From: Actinospineispora spinosispora DSM 44797 | GTDB taxonomy: Bacteria > Actinomycetota > Actinomycetes > Mycobacteriales > Pseudonocardiaceae | DNA length: 64,000 nt | Assembly: GCF_000429025.1 (NCBI RefSeq) | Contig: NZ_KE386835.1 | Location: 310,001-374,000, forward strand | Reading direction: 5' to 3' | Shown: positions 44,934 through 52,052 of the stretch, piece after piece | Layout of the letters: the number at the start of each line of letters is the position of its first letter | Numbering within the stretch: the first letter of the stretch is position 1 | Translations under genes and position numbers: made by a program | The notes under the pieces: generated by a model | What the model was told of the DNA's origin: nothing | Database searches by the model: none | The model's input: the letters and a program-made list of their open reading frames with translations, nothing else

Positions 44934-45746
44934 TGAGCGACTGAACTCGGTGCTGCTGTGGGCGCTGAAGACGCTCACCTCGGCACCGTGTTCGGCGACC
45001 AGCGTGCGCAGGCGGTTCTGGTTGTCGACGCGCGGGCCACGCTGGGCCTGCATGAGCGTCTCGAACACCGCGATACCGGGTGGACAGCTGGGTGCCGCCT
45101 CCAGCTCGCCGTGGAAGAAGTACGAGTCGCCCGCGCTCAACACCCATCCGTCGCCGTTCCTCACCGCGACACCGGCATGGCCGCGGCTGTGCCCCACGAG
45201 AGGCACGATCAGGACGTCCGACCCGAGCCCGTCCAGCTCGCGCACCGCGTCGAAGCCGAACCACGGGTCGCCCTCGGTGCGGTAGGCGCGGAACTTCGGC
45301 CCGTGCGCGAACTGCTGGGGCCGGTAGCGCTCCTTCTCCGCGCGGTTGCGCGGCGACTGCATCGCGTCCAGCTCGTCGGAGTAGATGTGGACCACGGCGT
45401 CCGGGAAGTCCGCGAGCCCGCCGGCGTGGTCGAGGTCGAGGTGGGTCAGCACGATGTGCCGGACGTCCGCCGGGTCGAGGCCGAGCCGCACGATCTGTTC
45501 GACGGCGCTCTCCGCGCGGTCCCTGGTCGGGGCGATCGCCAAGCAGAACGACCTGCCCAGCCACTCGTTCGGCCGGCTGGTGGCCTGGGTGCCGATGCCG
45601 GTGTCGATCAGGGCCAGGCCGTCCTCGGTCTCGAGCAGCAGGACGTGACAGACCATCTCGGCCCGGCGCAGCACACCGGGATTGCCGTCGAACAGCGTGC
45701 CGCCGAGCGGCCGCATGGTCCCGCAGTTCAGGTGATGGATGCGCAT
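44916..45746 (-). CDS. MBL-fold hydrolase, N-acyl-homoserine lactonase-like
   Basis: A 276-residue metallo-beta-lactamase-fold protein with the metal motif 'THLDLDHAGG', plus 'GHSRGHAGV', 'SAGDSYF' and a C-terminal 'FSAHS'. This pattern matches the AiiA/AhlD lactonase group, which opens lactone rings of quorum signals, but many relatives have other esters as substrates. It converges on copA with an 18-base overlap and is divergent from the lipoprotein gene. Confidence 0.87.
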   Translation of the reverse strand: MRIHHLNCGTMRPLGGTLFDGNPGVLRRAEMVCHVLLLETEDGLALIDTGIGTQATSRPNEWLGRSFCLAIAPTRDRAESAVEQIVRLGLDPADVRHIVLTHLDLDHAGGLADFPDAVVHIYSDELDAMQSPRNRAEKERYRPQQFAHGPKFRAYRTEGDPWFGFDAVRELDGLGSDVLIVPLVGHSRGHAGVAVRNGDGWVLSAGDSYFFHGELEAAPSCPPGIAVFETLMQAQRGPRVDNQNRLRTLVAEHGAEVSVFSAHSSTEFSRSLAKGA

Positions 45747-45760
45747 GTGAGCAGCTTACG

Positions 45761-45788
45761 GTGTACGTCCAGTCTGACCTGGACACAC
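45761..45788. promoter_or_regulatory. Inverted repeat in the MBL/lipoprotein divergent region
   Basis: CGTCCAG and CTGGAC flank a 6-base spacer, and GTGT/ACAC continue the symmetry with a 2-base offset. It lies 15 bases from the MBL start and 47 from the lipoprotein start. A regulator site is possible; there is no direct support beyond symmetry. Confidence 0.35.
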
Positions 45789-45834
45789 GACACCGGCGGC
45801 ACGGGAATCACCCGGGTTTGCTATAACCACGAGC

Positions 45835-46830
45835 ATGCCCAGTGCAATCACCCGGTTGTCGCTGGTCACCCTGTGCGCCGTGACGCTGGCCGCCGGTTGT
45901 TCCGCCGCACCTGAGCCGGTCGCTCCTCCGCCCGTGACCTCGGCGGCGCCGAGCCCGTCCCCGACACCGCCGCCGAAACCCGTCCCGCCGCCACCACCGG
46001 GCGCGATCCGCCCGATCGCCGCGCCGACCGGCTGCACGAGCACCGTGACCGTCGGCACCGCACTCCGGCCGACCCTGGCCGCGGCGACTCCGGGCAGCAC
46101 GATCTGTCTGCACGGCAATCTGGGCGCCCGATTATCGATCAGCCGTTCCGGCACGGCCCAGGCCCCGATCCGGGTGCTCGGCGACGGCACCACGAGCGTC
46201 ACCGGCATCGGGATCGAGGCCAACTACGTGACGGTGTCCCGAGTGAACGTGATCCGTCCGCCCGCGCCCGGCGTGGTGCTGAGCGGCAACACGATCACGT
46301 TGGAGAACTCCACCGTGATGAGCCCGCAGGGCGACGACGGCGACGGAATCCGGTTCTGGGGCAGCAACATCGTCATCCGGCACAACACGATCGCGCACAC
46401 CCGCAACGCCAACCACGCGCACGCGGACTGCATGCAGACCTTCGCCACCGACTCCGACAACCCGGCCAGTCAGCGGATCCTGATCGACAACAACCGCTGC
46501 GAGGACATCGACAACAACTGCCTGATCGTCGAGGGCCCCAACAGCGAGGCGGGCGACGGCAGCGGTGTGGGCTCCACCAGCAACATCACCTACTCGAACA
46601 ACTACTGCGCCAACCGCGCCGCGCAGGCGGTCCTGATCGACGACGTCAGCCGCGTGACGCTCACCAACAACGAGATCGTCGGCGCGGACCACGCCTTCGC
46701 GCTGCAGAACGGCACGAGCGGCGCGAAGATCAGCGGCAACAAGCTGCACGCCGGCGTCCAGTTCGAGGTGGGCATGGACGCCTCCTCCCGCACCGGCTAC
46801 CAGGGCCCCCCGTCCGGCGGCCCACCCTGA
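45835..46830 (+). CDS. Right-handed parallel beta-helix lipoprotein (copy 2)
   Basis: A 331-residue paralogue of the protein at 7556-8575. The lipobox 'LAAGC' gives an acylated Cys22, and a Pro-rich linker follows. The beta-helix body carries the same blocks: 'GDDGDGIRFWGSNIVIRHNTI', 'HADCMQTFATDSD', 'PASQRILIDNNRCED' and 'FALQN'. Shared 'DCMQTF' and 'DNNRCED' residues mark the probable functional face. This copy is alone with its own promoter region rather than attached to an LCP gene. Likely surface polysaccharide binding or processing. Confidence 0.82.
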   Translation: MPSAITRLSLVTLCAVTLAAGCSAAPEPVAPPPVTSAAPSPSPTPPPKPVPPPPPGAIRPIAAPTGCTSTVTVGTALRPTLAAATPGSTICLHGNLGARLSISRSGTAQAPIRVLGDGTTSVTGIGIEANYVTVSRVNVIRPPAPGVVLSGNTITLENSTVMSPQGDDGDGIRFWGSNIVIRHNTIAHTRNANHAHADCMQTFATDSDNPASQRILIDNNRCEDIDNNCLIVEGPNSEAGDGSGVGSTSNITYSNNYCANRAAQAVLIDDVSRVTLTNNEIVGADHAFALQNGTSGAKISGNKLHAGVQFEVGMDASSRTGYQGPPSGGPP

Positions 46831-46833
46831 TCC

Positions 46834-46905
46834 GACTTCGCAGAGCTTCGTGTCGTGTCGCAGACACTGCAGTGTCTGCGACACGACACGAAGCTCTGCG
46901 AAGTC
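46834..46905. repeat. 72-base perfect CTGCAG-centred palindrome, copy B
   Basis: Every base of the 36-base arms pairs (arm starts GACTTCGCAGAGCTTCG, centre CTGCAG). It fills the gap between the convergent lipoprotein stop (46830) and the AbiEi-like gene, whose stop it overlaps by two bases. Confidence 0.88.
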
Positions 46906-47800
46906 AGCCGAGAGCACGCCGCAGGCGGGCCGCGACCGGGGCGAAAGCTGCCAGGTCCTGCCAGGTCCAGCGGACCATGGTGAAGCCCTCGGCACGGAGC
47001 TCGTCCTCGCGCAGCTTCTCCCGGTACACGATCTCTGATGCCGCCTGACCTGGCCCCAGCAGTCGCCCGTACTTGACCTTCCCGTCGAACTCACCGAGAA
47101 CCCCGTGCTCCGGCCAGGCGAAATCCGTCCGGCCGATGAACCGTCCCGACGGCGAGCGCACCTCCCACTGCGGTACCGGTGGTGGCAGCCCGGCCAGCGC
47201 GATGGCCACCCGGCTCCGTGACTCACCGACGCTCTCGCTCAGCCCGTTCATGAATCCGACCGCCCGCCGTGCCCTGGCGCATCCCGGGCGCCGGGAGGCC
47301 TCGGCCAACGCGCTCGCCAGCTCCGTCGAGGTGATCAGCCGTACAGCGGCGTCACCGGTCACGATGGCCGCCTCGAACGGTGCCGATCGCGCGACGTCGA
47401 GGACCGTTCGCGCGATCGATGTCGTCGAGAATCCGTCCATTTCGCACAGATCGTCTGGGCCGAGCGGCGCGGCGTGCATATGGACCCGCGCGCTCCGCCG
47501 GGCACCCGACCGCCGGTCCCGGGTCACCGACACACGATCGAGCGGCATCCCCCACACTGGCAGACCGTGCATCACCGCGGCCGAAGCGTGGCTCAACACG
47601 GCACCGTGCGCCAGCTCGCCCAACGAGGCACCGACGAGCAGCCGGTGCCGATCGGCATCGTCGTCCGGTTCGGGACCGGCCAGGTAGTTGCCGCGCCGGA
47701 TCATGGTCAGCTCACCGGTCTTGCGCAGCTGTCTCAGCTCGGCATCGGTGAAGCCGGCGTCGAGCAGCCCACGGCGCCGGTGGAGCGCGAGATCATCCAT
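46904..47800 (-). CDS. AbiEi-like protein with a nuclease-fold C-terminus
   Basis: A 298-residue protein. The N-terminal part ('LLDAGFTDAELRQLRKTGEL', 'RGNYLAG') matches the winged-helix of AbiEi-type antitoxin domains, and a middle part reads 'GAVLSHASAAVMHGLPVWG'. The C-terminal 110 residues look like a Vsr/DUF559 PD-(D/E)xK nuclease fold: Glu in 'GESRSRVAI', Asp in 'RTDFAW', and 'GEFDGKVKY'. No AbiEii toxin gene is nearby. It is widespread as an orphan in actinomycetes; the function is unknown. ATG 47800 fits the conserved N-terminus. Confidence 0.78.
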   Translation of the reverse strand: MDDLALHRRRGLLDAGFTDAELRQLRKTGELTMIRRGNYLAGPEPDDDADRHRLLVGASLGELAHGAVLSHASAAVMHGLPVWGMPLDRVSVTRDRRSGARRSARVHMHAAPLGPDDLCEMDGFSTTSIARTVLDVARSAPFEAAIVTGDAAVRLITSTELASALAEASRRPGCARARRAVGFMNGLSESVGESRSRVAIALAGLPPPVPQWEVRSPSGRFIGRTDFAWPEHGVLGEFDGKVKYGRLLGPGQAASEIVYREKLREDELRAEGFTMVRWTWQDLAAFAPVAARLRRALG

Positions 47801-47888
47801 GCCGACCACCGTGCCGCATTTCTTCGGCTTTGTGGGCGCTGACCTGCACGTCTGTGGACAACTCGGCTCGATGTGCACAACTCCGCGA

Positions 47889-47960
47889 GCCCTCGCAGAG
47901 CTTCGTGTCGCGTCGCAGACACTGCAGCGTCTGCGACGCAACGTGAGGGTCTGCGAAGTG
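47889..47960. repeat. 72-base CTGCAG-centred palindrome, copy C
   Basis: The same family as 40284 and 46834 with several outer mismatches; the inner GCGTCGCAGAC arms are conserved around CTGCAG. It lies between two minus-strand genes, 7 bases past the XRE regulator stop at 47968 and upstream of the AbiEi-like gene. Confidence 0.75.
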
Positions 47961-47967
47961 GTTGCGC

Positions 47968-48843
47968 CTACTGCGAGGACTGCAGATCCTGATAGTCCTG
48001 CGATACCCGACGAATGACCTCGACGGCTTGTTCGCCGAAGACAGCCAGCTTCTCCAGCTCGGCGAAAAGCGCGAGATAGTCGTCGAGATCACGCTGATCG
48101 GTGGACAGTGCGGTGGCGGTCTTGGTAGCGATCAGCGCTGCGCGCGCGTCGTACAAATGGAACCCGTGCGGTGCGAACACAGGCGAGAGCGTGCGTGCCG
48201 GAATGATGCCCAGACGGACGTGCGGCAAGGTGCAGGCCTCCGCGATCTGGGCCAGCTGTTCGACCATGACAGCCGGTGAACCCACATGCCAGTTCAGTGC
48301 GCCCTCGGTCTGAATCAAAGTCCACGAGCGCCCGCCATCCGCGGCCAGCTGTGGGTAGCGACTTGCACGGCTGGCGGCAAGTTCCGCAGGCGGATCCGCA
48401 TTCGCCGGTCTGCTGGGGCGCGGCGCGGTAAACACTGTCAGGGCGTAAGGCACGGTCTGGAGCACCCCCAGCACCATGCCCGGGTGGAAGGAACGCACGT
48501 GGCCGGATGATGCCTCGACATCCTTCATCCGCTGTTGGAAATGCAGGTTATTGCCGCGTTGCATGACCAGGCGGGAGTCGAGCCGAGCAGGCTCCATAAT
48601 CGATACCAACTCCACCAGCCGCTCCCGCTCGGCGGGCGACGACCGGTACAGCGCGGCCAACGCACGGACCGTCACCACGTCCGGGACCTTCCGGCCGGTT
48701 TCGATTCGAGAAAGCATCGATTGCGTCAGACCCGCGTGGCGCGCGGCGTCAGGTTGGCGGAGATCTGCACGTTCGCGCAGGTCAAGGAGGAGCCGCGACA
48801 GTTCGTCGAGCTCCTCCCTTGCCTTTCGCCTACCGCGTGCCAT
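47968..48843 (-). CDS. XRE-family regulator with DUF5753 (WhiJ-like)
   Basis: A 291-residue regulator. The N-terminal helix-turn-helix is 'QPDAARHAGLTQSMLSRIETG' (about residues 29-49). The C-terminal DUF5753 domain contains 'FHPGMVLGVLQTVPYA', 'ILPARTLSP'-like strands and 'FHLYDARAALI'. Such proteins (WhiJ and relatives) are numerous in actinomycetes and usually pair with a small DUF397 protein; here the partners are a DUF6879-like protein and a small acidic protein in one operon. Confidence 0.9.
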   Translation of the reverse strand: MARGRRKAREELDELSRLLLDLRERADLRQPDAARHAGLTQSMLSRIETGRKVPDVVTVRALAALYRSSPAERERLVELVSIMEPARLDSRLVMQRGNNLHFQQRMKDVEASSGHVRSFHPGMVLGVLQTVPYALTVFTAPRPSRPANADPPAELAASRASRYPQLAADGGRSWTLIQTEGALNWHVGSPAVMVEQLAQIAEACTLPHVRLGIIPARTLSPVFAPHGFHLYDARAALIATKTATALSTDQRDLDDYLALFAELEKLAVFGEQAVEVIRRVSQDYQDLQSSQ

Positions 48844-48849
48844 TCGTGG

Positions 48850-49407
48850 CTAAGACACCTTTCCGTACCTGCTCCGCGCGAGTTCGGGGTGCCGACCCCA
48901 CCAGTCGGTGAAGGGCTCGGCCATCGCCCATGCGGCGTCACGACTACTTCGATACATGTCGAGCATGGACGGCTCCAGTGTGGCACCGAGGAACTCACCG
49001 GTCTCGGCGTAGTGCATCCGCACCGGATGCGTGTCATCGATCAACCAATAGTCGTGATCAACCAGGATCGAGGGCAGCTGATGTTCCCCTTGCCGCAGAA
49101 TCCGGACGTCTTCACCCGCGCGCCCATTGAGCACGTAAGCCCACTCACACTCGTACCGCTCATAGTCGTGTATCGGCTCGTGCAGAAGCCGCACCCGATG
49201 CCGATAGAGACCCCGCGCCCTTTCCGAGGCGAGACGGTCCAGCCAAGGCTGTTTGCGCGCCACGGTCGGCTCAGCTTCTCCAGCGAGGTAGCGACCGTAG
49301 TCGCTGCCGTCTGAGTCAACTTCATAGATCGGCAGCCGTTCCCAGCGGTACGCGGTTGCGGTGAAGTTGGTACGAATGAAGTCACGCAGCTCGACGACGT
49401 TCATCAT
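48850..49407 (-). CDS. DUF6879-like protein
   Basis: A 185-residue cytoplasmic protein rich in aromatic and acidic residues, with 'FTATAYRWERLPIYEV', 'ECEWAYVLNGRAGEDVRIL', 'DYWLIDDTHPVRMHY' and a C-terminal helix 'RDAAWAMAEPFTDWW'. This family sits beside XRE-DUF5753 regulators in actinomycetes and has no established activity. The start overlaps the previous stop by one base, and the XRE start follows after 6 bases. Confidence 0.82.
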   Translation of the reverse strand: MMNVVELRDFIRTNFTATAYRWERLPIYEVDSDGSDYGRYLAGEAEPTVARKQPWLDRLASERARGLYRHRVRLLHEPIHDYERYECEWAYVLNGRAGEDVRILRQGEHQLPSILVDHDYWLIDDTHPVRMHYAETGEFLGATLEPSMLDMYRSSRDAAWAMAEPFTDWWGRHPELARSRYGKVS

Positions 49408-49784
49408 CAGCCGGTCACCCCGAAGATCATCCCCTCGTCCATCTCGAACAGCGCCTCTCCCGGTCCGATGTGCCGGGCGTAGGCAGCGAGTAGGTCAGGC
49501 TCAGTGACCAGACGAGCAACTCCCTGCACCTTCCCCGGACGTGCGGGCACGGTCCCCAGCATGGGGCAGGTCTCGTCGTCCCCGCAGGAGCCCCACAGCA
49601 CTCGGATCGTGTAGTCGACGTTCTCTGCCACAAAAGTCCCCTCACCCAGCAGGCCGTTGAGATCGAATATATCGCGTACATGAGGATAGTCAACCTCTAT
49701 CTGAATTTTGCCATCGACCTTCGGGCAGTTCAGCCTCTTCAGGTGCGCTTGTAATAGTTGACTGAAGTCTGCATACTCCGACAC
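49407..49784 (-). CDS. Small acidic protein of the XRE-DUF5753 operon
   Basis: A 125-residue protein I do not recognise. It begins 'SEYADFSQLLQAHL', contains two Cys ('LWGSCGDDETCPM') and ends 'EALFEMDEGMIFGVTG'. GTG 49784 is preceded by CAGGAG at 8 bases; the longer upstream reading is not supported. First gene of a three-gene operon with the DUF6879 and XRE-DUF5753 genes, so it may act with them. Confidence 0.65.
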   Translation of the reverse strand: MSEYADFSQLLQAHLKRLNCPKVDGKIQIEVDYPHVRDIFDLNGLLGEGTFVAENVDYTIRVLWGSCGDDETCPMLGTVPARPGKVQGVARLVTEPDLLAAYARHIGPGEALFEMDEGMIFGVTG

Positions 49785-49973
49785 CTGACTCACTCCTGAG
49801 CCAGAAACGACGAGGAGGCCCCGGCGGATTGCGGCCGCCGAGGCCTCGGTGACTAGATCTTGGAGGGATCCGGTCGTGGACAGATTACGTGTGATGGAGC
49901 GAGTACATGGTGCGGTGCTCTCGCTGTGCAGGACTGTGGTGCGGCTCGGATGACCGCCGACGGGGGGTTCGGT

Positions 49974-50186
49974 ATGGGGGACCTGAACTTCGTGGTGGAG
50001 TTCATGCTGGTTCAACCGGGGATGGTCGAGGGAGTGCTGGCCGCGCACACCCGGTCCGACAACGGCGACTGTGCCGGCTGTGGCGGTGTGCAGGGAGTGA
50101 AGTGGCCGTGCGTGCACTACTCGTGCGCGAGAGCGGCTGCCTCCTGGTGTGATCGACACGCAGACGTCACACCGCTACGCGGATAG
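49974..50186 (+). CDS. Small Cys/Trp protein divergent from the XRE operon
   Basis: A 70-residue candidate protein with the pattern 'AAHTRSDNGDCAGCGG' and 'VKWPCVHYSCARAAA'. The spacing C-x2-C-x8-W-P-C is like small actinomycete proteins found next to XRE-DUF5753 genes. ATG 49974 follows a G6 tract at 7 bases; ATG 49950 is an alternative. Possibly a zinc-binding partner; support is the motif and position only. Confidence 0.5.
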   Translation: MGDLNFVVEFMLVQPGMVEGVLAAHTRSDNGDCAGCGGVQGVKWPCVHYSCARAAASWCDRHADVTPLRG

Positions 50187-50226
50187 CCAAGCCGGGTCGG
50201 CGTCGCTCACGAGCGCGCCGGCCCGG

Positions 50227-51033
50227 TCAGAGGCGGCCGCCGGAGGTGTTGTCGCCGGAGAGGCGCTGGGCCAGGTAGACGGGGACCGTCGAGAAGACCA
50301 CCAGGATCGCGGCCACGACGTTGACCACGGGGGCCTGGTTGGGGCGGAACAGGTTGTTCAGGATCCAGATCGGCAGGGTCTCCATGCCGGTGCCGAGGGT
50401 GAACGTGGTCACGATGATCTCGTCGAAGGACAGCGCGAACGCCAGCAGACCGCCCGCGAGCAGCGCCGAGCGCAGCATCGGGAAGGTCACCAGGCGGAAC
50501 GTCGTGATGCCGTCCGCGCCGAGGTCCATCGAGGCTTCCTCCAGGCTGCCACCCATGCGGCGCAGCCTGGCCACGACGTTGTTGAACACCACGACGATGC
50601 AGAACGTGGCGTGCGCGACGATCGCGGTGAACAGGCCGAGGTCGATTCCCAGGATCGTGCGGAACGCGTTGTTCAGCGCGATACCGGTGACGATGCCGGG
50701 CAGCGCGATCGGCAGGATCAGCAGCAACGACACCGAGTCGCGCCCGTAGAACCGGTAGCGCTGCAGTGCGAAGGCGGCCATCGTGCCGAGGACCAGCGCG
50801 ATCGCGGTCGCCGCGACACCCGCGCGGATGCTCGTCCACAGCGCGTTCAGCGCGCCGGCGTTGCCGGTGACCCGCTCCCACCACTCGAGCGTCAGGTGCG
50901 CGGGCGGCCAGCCGAACGAGGTGTCGGCGTTGAACGAGTTGACCAGTACGAGCAGCAGCGGGAAGTAGATCACCGCAAGGCCCAGCGCCAGCGCGCCGAA
51001 CAGCACGTACCTCGTGGTCCGGGAGATCGTCAC
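50227..51033 (-). CDS. Polyamine-type ABC transporter permease (PotC-like)
   Basis: A 268-residue inner-membrane permease with six helices and the EAA loop 'EEASMDLGADGITTFRLVTFP' region that contacts the ATPase. It is the last gene of the uptake operon, 9 bases after the other permease. Together with the PotA-, PotB- and PotD-like products it should import putrescine or spermidine, or a related cation. Confidence 0.9.
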   Translation of the reverse strand: MTISRTTRYVLFGALALGLAVIYFPLLLVLVNSFNADTSFGWPPAHLTLEWWERVTGNAGALNALWTSIRAGVAATAIALVLGTMAAFALQRYRFYGRDSVSLLLILPIALPGIVTGIALNNAFRTILGIDLGLFTAIVAHATFCIVVVFNNVVARLRRMGGSLEEASMDLGADGITTFRLVTFPMLRSALLAGGLLAFALSFDEIIVTTFTLGTGMETLPIWILNNLFRPNQAPVVNVVAAILVVFSTVPVYLAQRLSGDNTSGGRL

Positions 51034-51042
51034 GAGACGCCC

Positions 51043-51906
51043 CTACAGGTTGTCCAGCGCGCCGGTGCGACGCACGGCGGCCAGGTAGACGAGCATGATC
51101 ACGACCGGGACGAGCGCCACGGTCGCCGCGAACGGCAGATTGTTCGCCGCGCCGATGTTGCTGTAGACGACGTTGCCGAGCATCTGGCTGGTGCCGCCGA
51201 CGATGGTCACGGCGATGTAGTCGCCCAGGGTCAGCGAGAACGTGAAGATCGAGCCCGCCACGACGGCGGGGAACGCGAGCGGCAGCACCACCGAGGTGAA
51301 CGTCCGCGCGGGCTTTGCCCCGAGGTCACCGGACGCGGCGAGCAGCGAGTCGGGCAGCCGTTCCAGGCCCGCGTAGATCGGCAGGATCATGTACGGCAGC
51401 CACAGGTAGGCCAGCGTGATGATCGTGGCGGTGAGCCCGTAGCCGGGGCTGTCCAGCCCGAGAGGCGACAGCAACCAGTGCAGGAAGCCGTTGCCGGACA
51501 GCATGCTGCGCCACGCGTAGGCCTTCACCAGGTAGCTCGCCCACAGCGGCGTCATCACCGCGATCACCAGCACACGCTGCGCGGCGGGCGAGGCGAGCTT
51601 GGCCATGCAGAACGCCATCGGGAACGCGATCACCGCGTCGATCAGCGTCACCAGCACCGCGATGCCCAGGGTGCGCAGCGTGATCGTCCGGTACACCGAG
51701 TCGGTCACCAGGGTGGCGAAGTTGTCCAGTGACCAGGACACCTGGACCTGGCCGGTGAACGTGTCCACCGTCCAGAACGCGGTGATGAACAGTGCCGCGA
51801 GCGCACCGAGGTACGCCAGGCCGAGCCACAGCAGCGGCGCGGACAGCAGCATCCCGAGCCGCAGGTTCGGCTTGCGGTACAGGTACGCGGCTGCTGCTCG
51901 CCTCAT
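51043..51906 (-). CDS. Polyamine-type ABC transporter permease (PotB-like)
   Basis: A 287-residue permease with six membrane helices. The EAA loop 'LLAASGDLGAKPARTFTSVVLP' region is intact. An N-terminal basic stretch 'RRAAAAYLYRKPNLRLGM' precedes the first helix. It heterodimerises with the PotC-like protein. A long palindrome separates it from the binding-protein gene upstream. Confidence 0.9.
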   Translation of the reverse strand: MRRAAAAYLYRKPNLRLGMLLSAPLLWLGLAYLGALAALFITAFWTVDTFTGQVQVSWSLDNFATLVTDSVYRTITLRTLGIAVLVTLIDAVIAFPMAFCMAKLASPAAQRVLVIAVMTPLWASYLVKAYAWRSMLSGNGFLHWLLSPLGLDSPGYGLTATIITLAYLWLPYMILPIYAGLERLPDSLLAASGDLGAKPARTFTSVVLPLAFPAVVAGSIFTFSLTLGDYIAVTIVGGTSQMLGNVVYSNIGAANNLPFAATVALVPVVIMLVYLAAVRRTGALDNL

Positions 51907-51925
51907 GTGGTGCTCCCGTCTACTA

Positions 51926-52047
51926 CCCGTGAGTGGCGAGTGGTCCTATAGCGCCACTCCGCACTCACGACCAAAAAGCGGTCGTGAGTGCGGACTGGTG
52001 CTACGCCTTCGGCGCCGCTTCGCGGTAGAACCACTCGCCACTCACGG
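51926..52047. repeat. Long palindromic element, copy L5, inside the polyamine operon
   Basis: A 122-base version with 19-base perfect outer arms (CCCGTGAGTGGCGAGTGGT and complement) and 14-base perfect inner arms (CCGCACTCACGACC and complement). It lies 5 bases after the binding-protein stop and 19 before the permease start, so it may stabilise the upstream message or attenuate permease expression. Confidence 0.88.
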
Positions 52048-52052
52048 GGGGG

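Noticed and set aside
47801..47941. N-terminal extension of the AbiEi-like protein
   Set aside because: It would be translated from palindrome C, which looks non-coding; family similarity starts at the ATG at 47800.
49785..50159. Longer N-terminus for the small acidic protein gene at 49407-49784
   Set aside because: The extension is low in motif content, overlaps the divergent promoter region and the opposite small gene, and the GTG at 49784 has a good ribosome site.
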